A DNA stretch of 64,000 nucleotides from Paramecium sonneborni. Taxonomy: Eukaryota > Ciliophora > Oligohymenophorea > Peniculida > Parameciidae. The stretch covers positions 7,102 to 71,101 of the forward strand of contig CAJJDN010000140.1 in the NCBI GenBank assembly GCA_905182985.1. The letters are read 5' to 3'. A program made the position numbers and the translations under genes. How positions within the stretch are numbered: the first letter of the stretch is position 1; each line of letters opens with the position of its first letter. Below, piece after piece: positions 12,861 through 26,679 of this stretch. The notes beneath the pieces were generated by a model. That model ran no database searches. It was given only the letters and a program-made list of their open reading frames with translations, and was not told where the DNA came from.

Positions 12861-15800
12861 ATGATTTTACTAGAGCTTCAAATGCTTGCAGTTATATCCT
12901 GCTATTTTCCTTCGGTTTATGAAACTGAAAGTTATAATTTTGTGGCTTTTTCATATAATATCGACTTTAGTAATTTTACATAAGTTTCATGCAATTCGTT
13001 TGGATTATGGAGTAAATATAATCCACTTGGCAATACTATATAAATTGGAAATGAAGGGATGCTAGATAGAAATTGTTATCATTTATTTAGTGTATCAGAA
13101 TAAACAAATAAAGAGACCAATATGTTACTTTATGAGTGTTTGGACAATAAATAATAATCCATAAAAAAGGTTTTTAATTTTATTGATTAAGATGGTAGCA
13201 TTTATAAATTCGAAATACCAATTAATTAAGATAAATATGAATCGATATGGTACTATTTCAATTTTATGATATCACCTAAAGACTCCAAATTTCAATTTAT
13301 CCTATATTCTATATCAGAGAATGATTTGAAGTATTATCAAGAAGTTGATGTTGAGTTTCCATTTAAAGATAAAAATTTGAACTTTCTTATTGGAGGAAAC
13401 TTAGTTGTAAACAGTTAATCAGCTTTTTATTCCGAAGAAACTTCAAGACTTTCATTTTTTCCAGGAAAATTTTAATACTCTAAAACATACTTTATGAATA
13501 CATGTGATGTACCTTATTTGATAGGTGAAGTGTCAAAATATAAAAATTTATGCTCTTGCTTCATATATGATTTTAAATTGTAATCTCGGATTTATATAAA
13601 AGGTTTAGATTTACAATATTTTATTTCTAATTATGTAAATTGTAACACATTCGAATTATAAGGTTGGATTAAACTAACTGATATCAATAATAATAAAAAA
13701 CCAATTCTATATTAATTAATTAAGCTTAACGCAAACTCTAAGAATCCTTATCTTATCAATGAAAAATTATCAGCATTTTAATTGTTTTATAAATTATCTG
13801 AATCTCAAAATTAATTGATTATAACAACATATAGTTTTACATTTCCATCAGTAAATATTAAATCCACTGATTTAATAACCAAAGAATTTGACTTGAATCA
13901 TAATATTTCAATATGGCATTATTTAATAGCCTATTTAACTGATACTTCATTTAATGTTGAAATTATATTTTCTGAAGGCAATTAAAGATATAAATATACT
14001 TTTCAGTGTTTAGTAAATTAATTTCAAGAAGTTAAATTTTAAATGCAATATGGCAATTTATTATAATGTTTAGATTGTCTAAATGTTGAAATTACGAATT
14101 TAAAATTTAATAATTGTGCCGAATAAATTACTTTAGAAAATTATTGTCATAATAATTGCAATTAATGTGATGGACCAACAGAATCAGATTGTTTATCATG
14201 TAATGAATCATAAAATCGAATATTTATACAAGAATATAAATCATGCATTTGCCCTTATGGTACTATTGATTTAGGAGGTTAATGTTATGATTATTAAATT
14301 GATTAATTCAACCTTGGAGATTATATTTTTAAAGGTACATAATGTTCTTATGGTTATTTTGAATTTGATGATAATTGTTTTAGATGGTAAATTTTGATAT
14401 GATTTAGCCCTTCAATTATAAATGAAATTACAATAACATGCATAGAATGCTTAATTAATCCAAAAGAATGGATAAATGATGCTTATTGTGAATACGAATA
14501 TATTGCTAATAATGCTTAGAGTCCATTCAAATTAAAGTAGAAAGAGATTAAAGATATTTATTTATTTGATGGAATTGACTTACAATTATGTGAAAGTTGT
14601 TAAAATTCAAATAGCATATTCGCAGATTTTACTTCAATGGGTCTATTTTTCAAGAACTTTTGTTAAACAATAGATTCTTAAGAATTATTAGAAAAGTGTT
14701 ATAAAACCATTTATGAAAATTGTTATATTTTATTTTTATAACAGTAAGGACCATTTTGTAAGTGTTTTGACGATTCATACGTGTTTGAATAAAATAAATG
14801 TAGACGCATTCAAAATTTTTTAAAACGATAATTTTGCGAAACTCCATTTTATCTTACTTATAGATAATAATGTGTATTGTGTTCTATTAAAAATTGTATT
14901 TAATGTTTTGAATATAATACATAAGAATTGTCATAGAATACTCTATCAGAATCTAAAATTGTTTATGAAAGTGATAACCAGTTTGAAATAGGATGTGCAT
15001 TATGTAAAGATGGATTTATGTATGATTTTACAATTAAAGAATGTATATATAGAAGACCGTAAATTTAGAATTGTCTTGCATCATACATTAATATTCAAGG
15101 TTAAGAAATCTGCACATTATCTTCGTCAGAAGATTTTATTATTGCTCGAACAATAATAAATTGTTAAAAATATATTTAAAATTGTGAATAGTGCTAACTA
15201 AACTATTAGTAAACTATTAAATGTATTATATGTGAAGATGGATACACTGTTTTTGTTTATTCTGGTCTTTGCTCAAATGTACCGTAGAAAATAAATGCTT
15301 TAAAATTATTTACTTGTAGTCCTAATAATTAAGATTCTGGTCTAATCAAAACATAAGCATTTGCTGAATCATTTTGGAATTCAAAATTAAGTCGTATGTT
15401 TAGCACTGGCACTTCAATATGTATCATAGAATGTTTAGATGGGTACAAATTGTACTAAAATGATTGCCTCAAATATTGTGATTCAAATTGTTAAGAATGT
15501 AAATTGAGCTAAATAAGTCCAATGGTTTATAAATATTAATGTTTTCTATGTTCCTTAAACTATTATAAGTAGCCTATGAGAATTTCTGAAAATGGTAAAT
15601 GTTTTTAATGTCCAAATTTATGTATTATATGCCAATAAAGATCAACCTATCAAATATAATAAATAAATAAGTATTTCTAAATAACAGAAGAAAATACGAT
15701 ATTAACAAAAATATGTCTAAAAAGCATCTCATTAACAAATGTCAAACTTGATCCATATTTAAAAATTGCTAGATACTGTTATAATAATTAATGTGATTAA

Positions 15801-18800
15801 TTTATTGAAAAACAAGTAAATTATTTATATTAAATTTAGATTTAATTAAATTGCATCTACAATTTATTTAAACTTGGCGATGATATATCGAAATAATTTA
15901 TTGAATATAGCAAACAAATTGCAATTAAATTTCTTGCTTTTACTATTACTCTAATTTAAAATACAGAATGTGAATATGAATAGGATTTAACCAATTTTTT
16001 TAAAGAGGATATATTTTCTCTTCAAATTATACACTTGAAGCTCAAAGGGGTTTTTATTAATAATAAGTAAAATTTAACATTTGATATTTAAAACTTTGAA
16101 TTAATTGAATTTAATAGTCTAGAAATATTTTTATAAAGTGATTTATAAATTAATATCTAAAATAGAGATACTAATTTAAGTTTTAAATTAATTGATACTA
16201 ATTTATCAACCATATAAGAAAACCCAATTTAGATATCAATTGTAGCAAAAAACTGCGTTTACTTTTTATTTTAAAACTTAATAATTTAGAATATTAGAAT
16301 AAAATATTCTAATGTATTTCAAATAAATTATGATACAAATTCAAATCAAACATCTTTAAAATATTTATAAATGTATAATTGTAAGTTACAAAATTCAATT
16401 CTATTTAATTTTTTAAATATTTAATAGAATATTCTAATTGAATAAGTTATTATAGATAGATGTTAATTTGAAGACTCATCTATATTCAATTTCATTTCAT
16501 ACTAAAATAAGACAATTCGTGTTATAATTAATAAAGTTACAATAAAAAATTCATTATTTAAAAATTCAAGCTTCATTTAAAATAATGATAATAATAATTT
16601 ATTTATAGATTCCTTTTTAATTTTAGATAATTAATTTTAGGATTCAAAATTAATAAGTTTAAATGAAAGAGTTATAGCATATGATTTTTAGTTGAATTCT
16701 AATAAATTTGTTTAATCAGTATTATTTACTTTAAGAGAACCAAAAAGAGTAGAAATTGATTTGGTAATGGCTTCTTAAAATTAATTCTAGAATTTTATAG
16801 TGATAAATTCAGATTTTCAGTAAACCTCTTAATAAAATTAAATAAGTCTTTCAAATATTAAATTTTAAGATAATATTCATTCTAATGATGTTTAAGGATA
16901 TCTATTTATAGTCATTTTCCCTTTCATTTAAATTAGTAATGTTTAAATTAAAAATACTTTTAATCAAAGATACTTTTATTTATTAAATACTTAATAAGTT
17001 ATAATTAAGAACATTACTTATGAAAATGATAAGCAAGATCTAAAAGTTCCATCATCATTAGATTGTTTAACAAATGTTCTAATAAATTCATAGTTGATAT
17101 AAATTAATGAATTTTAAGACCTCTTAATAGAAAATGTTATTATTTAGAATTAAAAAACACTTGATGTATCACTTATTGATATTTTGTAAACCACTTTATA
17201 AATTAATAATTAAACTTAAACAATCAAAATAAGCAATGTATAATTTGTTGGAAATATTTTATTAAAAGCTGGTTTAGGAAATTTATTTTCACTTCTAACA
17301 ATTTATTCAGAGAAAGTCTTGAGAATTAATTTAGAGAATATCTAATTTTAAGAGAATATATTTAATTAATTTTCTGTTGATCCAACTCAAACTTCTTCTG
17401 GTTTGTTATTTATTAATTCATATCGTAGTTCTATTATTTTAAATAAAATAGCATCTAATCAAAATGCTGTAACAAATTCAACAAATACTTTTTTTACTAT
17501 ATTCTCATATTCCATAAATATAACTAATATGTAGGCTTCATTTCATAATCACTTAAGTAAAGAATTTTGGAATAAATATTATGATTTAAATTTGTAGAAT
17601 ACCGTAACATAATAAGAAATTAATTACTTAATTCAAAAAAGTTATTCTTTTATTAATTAAGGAGGTGTAATGAAAATAAGTGCTGAATATTTTACTCTCT
17701 ATAATTCATAATTTTAATATATTATTGCAGAAAGTAGCACAATATTTAAGATCATTACTTAAGGGTAAGGATTTGTAGATATTTTTAAATGCAATTTCTT
17801 ATATGCTGAAAATAATTTACTTTCCAACATAGAAAAAGATGGAGCTCTGAATATTGATTCCAGAAGCAGCCATTTACATATTAAAATTACTGATTTATTA
17901 TTAATCGAAATCCAAAATCAACTTGGACCATCAATATTTACAATATATCCTTCACCTTATAAAAATACAATAATACTTTAAAATTTTTTAATTTAAAATT
18001 GTTATTCTTTAAGAAACTCCTTTTTTCAGTTAAGTTTGAAAACTACTTTTAATGATTAAAATAATATTCTTTTTGAAAAAATAACAATAGTAAATACTGC
18101 TGAAAGTTTAATTTAATTTCATCAAAAATTAAACTATTTAGATCTTCAATAATTAGAATAAATAATAAATGATAATGCAATCATCAATATTATAGGAGGC
18201 AAAGTTAAAATAACAAAATTATAGGTTGAAGGAATTCTTATTCAACCTTTAATTAAAACCTTAGAATGTTCTTAAATAACGTTAACTTAATTATCAATAC
18301 AAAATATAAAAGTATTTTTCTCTCAACCTTTAATTCAAATAGAATAAATTGGTTTAATTTCTAATACAATACAAATAACAAATATAGTTATGCAATATAT
18401 ATAATTGGGTGTTGTTAAGGAGTTAATTCTTAGTTATTTCATGAAACCAAATATATTATATAACTTGTAAAAATGTAAAACTATAAACTATATATAAACA
18501 TAAAATCAAAGTAAAGTATCTGAAAACATTACAAATCTATTTGAATCAATCCAATTACTAAATAATCGAGAGGGATCTCTAATTTCTATTAAAAGCTATT
18601 CAAATAGAACTAAAATAAATTTATCATCACTTAAGATTATTAATAATGATTGCTAAATGTGTTGGAATGGTATAATTTATTTTAATATGATTGATTTCTT
18701 ATAAATATAAATTTAAGAGTTATTTTGCATAAAGAATTTTGTCAAAATGTTTGGATGCATTAAAACATTTGCTGAATAAGAAAAAAATGGATAAATATTC

Positions 18801-21490
18801 ATAACCAAATCTTATTTTTTTTAGAATTAGGGTACTTAAGGCATAGCTGTTTAATCTGAGAATGTGAAGATATTTATTAGTAAATCAAAAATTTTCAATA
18901 ATAATGCAGATTTATATGGAGGAGGACTATATTTAAAATTGTCTTCTGAAGATTTTAGTCTATATTAAACAATTATTATAAATAATAAGGCTAGAGAAGC
19001 TGGAGGAATTTATTTAAATTAAACAAGTATTTTAAAGAAGAATAACTTTAATTAATCTTTATTACTTTTTAATTCTGCACTATAGTCTACAAATAATCTC
19101 CAAGAATTGCCTTCTTTTTTGGAATTAAACTTAAATAATAAAAAAATGATGTCTATTTCATAAATAATTGGTAATAAATAAATCAACTCTTTAAAATTAA
19201 AATCATATAAAGTTATTTCTTAAGGGTAAACATTTTATTCAAATTTTTTATAAATTCCAAGTAATTAAAAAATTTCATCATATAAAATATATGATATTAG
19301 ATCTTTAAAATTTTATACTTATATAAATTAATGCTCATTAACCTATAAAAATTAGTTAAATGAATAACTTATTAATTTCCAAGATTCATAATGTTCAATA
19401 AAATAAAAAATTTATGATATTATAACTAATAAAGAAATAGAGTCTTATAATGTTACTTAAGTTAATTTTGACGATGAAAACAATTATTTTGATCTAAATT
19501 CTTTAAATTTCTCTTTTGACCCTTATCAATAAAACACTAAAAAATATGAAATTTAGATTGAATGTAAATTAGAAAATTAGGAAAATGAATTACAATATAA
19601 TTTGTAAGTTAAAAGTTTTTTTTGTTAATTAGGAGAATTTTATACTTAAAATGGCTGTTAAATTTGTTAATCAAGCTAAGGATTTTATTCTGTAGATTAT
19701 AATACAACAAAATGTTCAATTTTTGACAAAAATAAATTTGAAGCAATAACTTCGAATTAACTCTAATTGAAATAAGGATACTGGAGGCCAAATTATTTAT
19801 CTGATATAATTGATTTATGTTTCAAAAAGTTAGACTTTTGTAAAGGTGGATGGTCAGTTGGAAATGATCTTTGTGTTTTTGGACATATAGGTGGATTTTG
19901 TGAAGAGTGTGATAAATATAATGTAAGAGGAGATGGATATTTTTTTTAAAATTAATAGAGTTTATAATGTTTTGAATGCAAAGACTTAACCAATAGTATT
20001 TTGCCTTTTGTTCTTACGGTTATTTGGTATGAATATATATATATAGAATTTATTTTAGGACTTTATTGATAAACCTTATAACATTAAGAAGCATTTAAAA
20101 TACTAATAAAAAATTTAATTATTATAGAATGTTTTAAAAATTTGGTTCGATTCTTTTTAAGCTCAATTTAGGTAGTATATATTCATTTGTAAATAGATTA
20201 TGAGAGTATTTTACTTAAGCTATTTTTAAATTATTTGTGGATATTCTCTTTAATTTTTATATTTAATATAAATCTTGCCTTTAATTTTTTGAGTAGAACA
20301 ACTGACACATCATATTTTTTGGCAAGTAATTTAGATTGCTAACTAATTCAAAATTTTAATATTGAATTGATATATAGTCGTGTTATGGCAATGCTTTTCT
20401 TAATGATTTTGTAAGTAATAATAATTTAAATTGGATTCAATCTATTTGCAATATTATCATCAAGTAAAATTGATTCAAGCATAATTTCAGTTACTATCCT
20501 TTATTTATTTATTTAAAATTATGCTGCTTTAATTAGATAGTATTTATTTATCATTATTATTATCATTAGACTTTTTTCAATAATAGCTTAAAGATAAATT
20601 TCTAATATAGATTTTATTTAAGGGGATGTATCATTATAATATGGTCATGGTAATCATTTATAATGGATATATTTTTTTGTAGTTCCCATTTTAGCATTAA
20701 TTGGAGTAATTATGCCTCTAACTATACTTTTACTGTTGTACTTCAAAAGAGATTAGATAAATTAAATTAAATTTAGAAAACATGTTGGATATTTATTTAA
20801 TGAATATACTTCCGTTAATTTTTTTTGGGAATGGATTAAATTATGGAAAAAAAGCATAATTATTATAATATTAATTTAATTCGAATCATATGTAATATTA
20901 AATGGAATTTTTATAGGAATGACTTTAGTAGTTTATTAATTATTTGCTACCTACTTTTCACCTTATGTAAATCTAAAATTAAATAAATTGGATATTTAAA
21001 GTGTATAAATTTGTTTGTTCACTATACTTTTGGCAATTGTTAAATATATTTGCGATTAATAAGAAAATGAATTTTACTCAAAATTTATTTAATCTTTGAT
21101 AATAATATTATGCATCAGATTAAGTATTCCTTATCTGTTTAACATTTGTCGATCTTATTATAAAAGATATAAAACTTAATTATGCGAATTTTTATTAAAA
21201 ATCTTAGAGAATCAAAAATTTTGTCTAAAATTATCAAAGAAAATAAGCTTCAAAATATAATATTGGAAGTAATAAGAAGAGAGAATTAAAAAAAATTGTT
21301 AAAAATTGAGAAAAGTCTTTTCTTCATAAAAAACTTTTGAATAATTTTAAAGGTATCTTCAATCACAATTATTATTAGAAAAAAGAGAACTTTGACTCGT
21401 TTTTCAAGTGTAACCAGAGATTAATAATTTAATACCGAGACTGATTGCGAAGAATAGATAAAATTGGCTCTTAAAAGAAACTTAAAATGA
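12861..21490 (+). CDS. Giant Cys-rich, multi-pass surface protein, 2,841 aa
   Basis: Large ciliate-type membrane protein. The N-terminus is hydrophobic and could be a signal peptide. Residues about 380-950 carry repeated Cys pairs of the growth-factor-receptor/furin-like kind (for example HNNCNQCDGPTESDC). A very long middle region (about 950-2300) is N/Q/I/L-rich with repeated short beta-strand-like units, as expected of a parallel beta-helix (pectin-lyase-like) fold. A Cys motif (GHIGGFCEECDKY) precedes roughly six to seven hydrophobic segments and a basic cytoplasmic tail. Four introns are inferred: 14387-14407 (21 nt), 20027-20058 (32), 20172-20196 (25) and 21353-21378 (26). Each removes a frame break, and the spliced length is exactly 2,842 codons. 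Such proteins are abundant in ciliates; their function is not known. The Cys-rich ectodomain suggests a receptor or surface structural role (inference). Confidence 0.78.
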
Positions 21491-22839
21491 ATTATAATAA
21501 AAAGAAATATGTTGGCCATTGATTTATTATCATATTTTTTTAATAATAATTATGGATTGGTATTTTAAGTCAAATCAAAAATCGATTATTATTTACAATT
21601 AATATATATTTTAATAACAACTTTTAAGATAAAGAATATAGGTTTGAGAATAATGTCATATATCTAAATTAAAATAAGTTTACTCAATATTGCTATTTAG
21701 AATATTAAAAAAATCTCTCACATAATAATCATCCATATTTTATGTTTTTCAAACTTAAGATTTTTTGATGTTTCAATAACTTAAACTTATATTATTATTC
21801 ATTTCATGATTACTCAATGTTAGTAAAATATTATTAAATAATATTAATAACCTTTCTTGTAATTGTTATTGCAAATACGAAAAATTGATTAGAATTGTTA
21901 ATGTAAAAAATAAATTATTATAATTTTTATAAAATTCTATTTTTTAATCATGGGTGAATTTCTGCTAGAATCTAGATTTTATTAATTTGATTAATTTATA
22001 ATTTTAATAATTCTATCTGTTGTGCTGTTCTTGAATTTGTTATCTTTTTTTTTCTTTTTGATCTAAAAATTGAGATTTCTTAAGTTTAACCTTTAGTTCG
22101 AATTTTAAATCCTATATTGTTAATGATCTTCAAAATGAAGTATTCAAAATATCAATTATTCTAAGTTATATTAATCAATTTAAACTTAATAGGATTCAAA
22201 TTTTATGTTATTTTGGATCAAGCAATAACATTATTAAATAAGTAATTATTTTAACTTTATTTATATAATATATATATCGTCCAAATCTTATCAGAATAGG
22301 TGAACTTTATCAAATACAAGATTTTTATACTTAAATTAATTAAATTCATCTTATGGATATCAAGATGAAATAATTGAACTTTTTTGTTTTGGTAAAATAA
22401 AATTCTCTAATAAAATAAATATATATCAATTAATCATCTTGCCATACTTGTCAAAAATAGATTAAATTGTATTTTTGAAATAAATTTATGAAATTAATTG
22501 AGAATTAGAGGTTTCGGTTATTTTATTAAAAATAAAATAAAAATTAATTGTTATAGAAATTGGCAAATAGTTTTTGGTAAAACAAATAAGCACCCAACAA
22601 ATCAAATTTTATTCCCTATCCATATTATATTTTATATAGATGTTATTTCTTTAACCTATCATTATTTATTTCATGTTTTCTTTATTCAAACTTTTGAGTT
22701 TTTGAACAATAAATTATTTTGTTTTTAAATTTTACTATAATTCTTAGAGAAACAAAATTTTAGTGTTAAAATAATTATGTAATAAATGATAATTTTTAAA
22801 TTTTAGAAACTTATTTTGAAAGTTTCAAATTAAATAAAT
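21491..22839. other. Intergenic, one weak minus-strand ORF
   Basis: AT-rich sequence between a plus-strand and a minus-strand gene end. A minus-strand frame of about 65 codons ends at TGA 21948-21950 and reads basic and Q/K-rich (contains RSKRKKKITNSR), but it has no start or recognised domain. A plus-strand frame at 22498-22728 is low-complexity. Nothing here is called as a gene. Confidence 0.45.
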
Positions 22840-23940
22840 TCAATCCCATATTGGTTTATGATGATTTGTATCTTAAAATGGCTCCCCTTAAGAAGTATCT
22901 GGATAATCTTACACATTAGACTTAATTTTAATTATTATCTTACATATAATTAATTAAATTTATTTGAGGAATTGAAATACTAAAAAGGAGGTCTGGAAAT
23001 AATTTAGGGTGGTTCAAATTATTATAAATCATCAGCAGCAGTAATTTCATTTTAATGATTCATTTTGAGTTTAAAGAGAAAGTTCTAATTATTAATCAAA
23101 AAAATGTGTTTCTATTTTTTGATTCTTTTAATAATTTTTTGCTATTGTATTTAATCTTTTATTTTTGTTTTAGTAGAGATCTTTTAATTGAAACTTCTTC
23201 TTTGATTTTAATTTTAGAGATAAAACAAACTAAAATAACATTTAAAATAATTTACTTTTCTTTTTATAAATAATCTGATAAATATATAACTTACTTTTTT
23301 TCATCTTCTTCTAGTTAATCTCCTATTTCAATTGATCTGTTTTTAGTAATTAACTTTATGAATAATTCTTTCATTTCTGTTGAAATATTGGGGTATTTTT
23401 GATTGTTGTTATTTTTACTAAATATATTTGAAATTAGTATAGGTCGCAAAGAAGCTGTAATTTAGGAACCTTAATTGATAGAAGATATGATTACTTTTAT
23501 TCTTTTGATCATTAGATAGAGATGCTTTCAATAATCTCCTATAAACCTTCTTCACAAAGGCATAAAATTAATTCTTGACATCCTAATCAGTTCTATTATT
23601 GAGTTTTTCTGCAATGCAAGTCTAATTATAAGTAAATTATACCCATTTATTCCCATATATCGAAATGAGCTCAAAAAGTTTATCAACCTCATGTTTAGTC
23701 AATTTATTCTTATTGAATTTTGAGTCAAGGTAATTTTAAAATCTTTCTCTGCAATCCTTAGGATTCCTTAAATACCCTTTTTTGAGAAGCTCTTCTGATA
23801 TTTTACTCCAGGCTTGTTTTTGATTGATATATATATTAACAAATGATTGCAAGAGGTCATCCTCCTATTTTTGTAAATCTATATACCTGTTCTGTCCAAG
23901 GAATTCTCTTTTTGCTTTGAAATCTTGAGCTACCCGACAT
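22840..23940 (-). CDS. Myb/SANT DNA-binding protein, 327 aa
   Basis: Two Myb-type repeats sit at the N-terminus: repeat 1 about 14-65 (from PWTEQEDDLLQSF to the ERFQNYL helix) and repeat 2 about 70-120 (KLTKHEVDKLFELI, YGNKWTCIAEKL, then NNRTDQDVKNQFYAFVKK). The spaced tryptophans and the third-helix pattern match sequence-specific Myb proteins, so a nuclear transcription or chromatin role is likely. The rest is basic and Q/N-rich and ends HHKPIWD. Five short introns (22, 21, 25, 26 and 23 nt) are inferred; removing them gives exactly 328 codons. The intron at the repeat-2 Trp interrupts the recognition domain. Start ATG at 23938-23940. Only about 10 bases separate it from the end of the next minus-strand frame upstream. 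Confidence 0.82.
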
Positions 23941-23950
23941 TTAATAATTA

Positions 23951-24620
23951 TCAAAAAAAATGAAAATTAAAAAATTTTAAAGATATTTAAGAAGTCTAGT
24001 TCAATTCTGTTGGATCCTGTAGCAGTAAAATGAGGTAAATTAAATAAAATTTAATATTATAGAACACTTTACTTGTTGAGGTTAGTTTAAAGAATGAATC
24101 TTTAAGATAAAAAACTTGATCATAACAGCCATAACGAGAATATTTAGAACTTACAAAAAAATATAATTATATCTTAACTTTTCAAGTGTTAAGTTATCTC
24201 TAGAATCAAACAAAAATAGTAGTCTGTTAAATATTACTCTAAACTTGTACTATTTTCTGTAAAGGAAATAGAAGTAATCTTTTCAATAAAAAAACTTCAA
24301 GTTTTAAATCTTTCGTTGATCTTTCCTTTTTTAAGTTAAATTTTGTAAATTATTCTCAAATTCATTAATAAGTTAGATAACTCATTAAGTGTAAAAGTAT
24401 TAATCTATTTCATCTCCTCTGATGATTAACATTATTGGAAAATAATCTTCTAAATTTTGTTTAATTTTAATGGAACTTAATGACAATTAATTAGGTAGTT
24501 TAAAAACTTGCTATAGTTGGAGATTGCAATTTCAAAACCTTTTGGTGGGATTGTAATACCAACTTTTAATATTTTTTTGTAACTTTAATCTCTATTAAAA
24601 ACATATAAATTATTAATTAA
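23951..24620 (-). CDS. Unresolved minus-strand gene (or pseudogene), unknown
   Basis: Several protein-like stretches follow one another on the minus strand but change frame. They run from about 24600 (contains GITIPPKGFEIAISNYSKF and ELSNLLMNLRIIYK), through LEVFLLKRLLLFPLQK and LEQYLTDYYFCLIL, to SSKYSRYGCYDQVFYLKDSF, and end with TGA at 23951-23953. Short introns could link them, as in neighbouring genes, but I could not fix the boundaries or a start codon. No family is recognised. It lies head-to-tail with the Myb gene with almost no spacer. Confidence 0.42.
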
Positions 24621-24712
24621 AATTTTTTAATAAATATTTATATTATTATATTATATTATGTTATTAATTAATTATATTATTTTATTTAGTTTGAATTTTG
24701 AATAATTTAGGG

Positions 24713-26679
24713 ATGTCAACAGTTCCACTTATAAAATGTCCAACTCATAAGGATTACTTTATAACAAATATGTGTTTATTGAAATAATGCACTGAACCAT
24801 TATGTCCTGAATGTATTCCTAGACATATTAAGGATCATGCTGCTAATGGATAGATTCCATAGATAGAAAATATTTAAAATGTTAGATAGGAATAAAAAGC
24901 TATGGTATTTGACATAGTTTAGAAATTGAATGAATAATTATTTTTATTAAGTAGTACAGATGAAATGGTGATTATGAATAATTTGTATATGAAATTAGAA
25001 TAATAAAAATAAGAAATTATAAAATCAATAAACAAGAGATTTGATGAATATAAATTGGAGTTATAATAGAGATTTAGAGAAATAAAAGGTACAAAAGAGA
25101 GCAATAATAAAGAGAATGTAGAAATAGTAAAGATGGTATTAAATAATTAATAAAATATATAGTAATTATATAAAATGGATGGTTTACTAAATAAATTTGA
25201 AAGTCAGGAATATATTTAAGCAATATTAGAAACATTTTTAAATGACATAGGTCCATAAATATATTAAAATTTGGAGAAGAGATGTTAAGAATATCAATAA
25301 TAATTTCCAGATTTATTGATAAATAATAATATTTAAAATCTAATAATATAGGATTTAGATCAATATATACAGATTGATAATAGAAGTTAGAAATAAAGAA
25401 TAGTATCATTAAGAGAGTAGGAAATAGTATAATAATTAACAGGAGAGAAAGCAATATAAGTTTAAAGTTAACAATAATAATTTGAGATAAAGAAAGAAAA
25501 TGTATCGGAAATAAATGGAAATAAAGAGAGTAAGTAATTATTAAGAAATAATGTTTATACAAAATCATATTAGAGTAGTTAAAATCAAAATATTGCAAGA
25601 GAGTAGTATCCTTAATCTTAATCATCTTTTAAACCTTAATTTGTTCATAATACTTCTGAATTAATAAAAGTGATGTAGGATGATTAAGTATAATAGTTAA
25701 GGATAATAAGTTAGTAGTATGAAAACAGTTTAATAAAGAGTAGTGAAGAGATATTAGTAAGTTGTTACGAGGATTAGAGAAAGATATTGATATATAGGAT
25801 GCCAAAATTTATATAACCGTTAAAGAATATAAATATTTAAGATTTTTAGGAGATATAATTGATATTAGATAAACGTATTGGGGTTGGACATAAATGTATA
25901 GTATATGGGAAAGATATATTAATAATAGGAGGGATAGAAAGAGATGTAGATAGAAATGTGAGTGTTTAGTCAGTTTATAGAGTAAATTTAATATAAAAGA
26001 CTTTAAATTTGCATTCAAATATGATTCATAGAAGATAAGGATTTGGTATATGTTTAGTAGATACATGTATTTATGTATGTTGTGGATCGTCAACAGATTG
26101 TGAAGATAGTAGTATAAATACATTAGAGAGATTTGATGGTTAAAGATGGAGTCCTTTAAGATCTTGTATGTATGCATGTACAGGATGTTCATTAGCAAAT
26201 ATTAATAATGAATATTTAATAAAAATAGGTGGAATTGATAAACAATTTATAAATATTCAAACTATTGAAGTTTATTCTATTAGATAAAATACTTGGTTTG
26301 ATTTATAGATATTTGATACTTAAGGTAATTTATGGAATGAAATACCATTACATAGTGGAGTTATATAAATTAATTAGACTGAATTATTGATATTTGGAGG
26401 ATAAATTGGTGAAGAATTTATTGATAAATCTTATGTAATCACATTAGATTTTACAACTACTAGTATAAGATCTGGAATTATAAGAAGGTATTATATATAT
26501 ATATATCTAAATATAGAGCATTTTAAATACCTACTATTGGATATGTCGATTAAGTCAAATTACATGAAAATTCAGTTTATGCAATCATCACTGGAGGTGT
26601 ACATTTAGCTGGAACTAAAAAAACAGTCATTAATTGTAATAGTGATAAATGGATATATATTAATAATATTAATGAGTGA
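24713..26679 (+). CDS. B-box zinc finger, coiled-coil, Kelch-repeat protein, 645 aa
   Basis: The N-terminus has Cys/His spacing of a B-box (KCPTHKDYFITNMCLLKQC, then CPECIPRHIKDH, residues about 9-45). A long Q/K/E-rich coiled coil follows (about 55-330). The C-terminal third carries Kelch-like blades with GG turns and trailing aromatic residues (ILIIGGI, LLIFGGQ, AIITGGV). The layout recalls TRIM-type scaffolds but no RING is present, so an E3 activity should not be assumed. One 29-nt intron at 26488-26516 is inferred; spliced length 646 codons. The TGA at 26677-26679 overlaps the ATG of the next gene by 8 bases. Confidence 0.72.

Noticed and set aside
3087..13724. Genuine tandem gene duplications
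   Set aside because: All three duplications stop exactly at lone N bases and look identical, as expected of unmerged contig overlaps.
25074..26198. Minus-strand hydrophobic frames opposite the B-box/Kelch gene
   Set aside because: They are antisense readings of Q/N/K-rich coding DNA; the plus strand has clear B-box and Kelch motifs.
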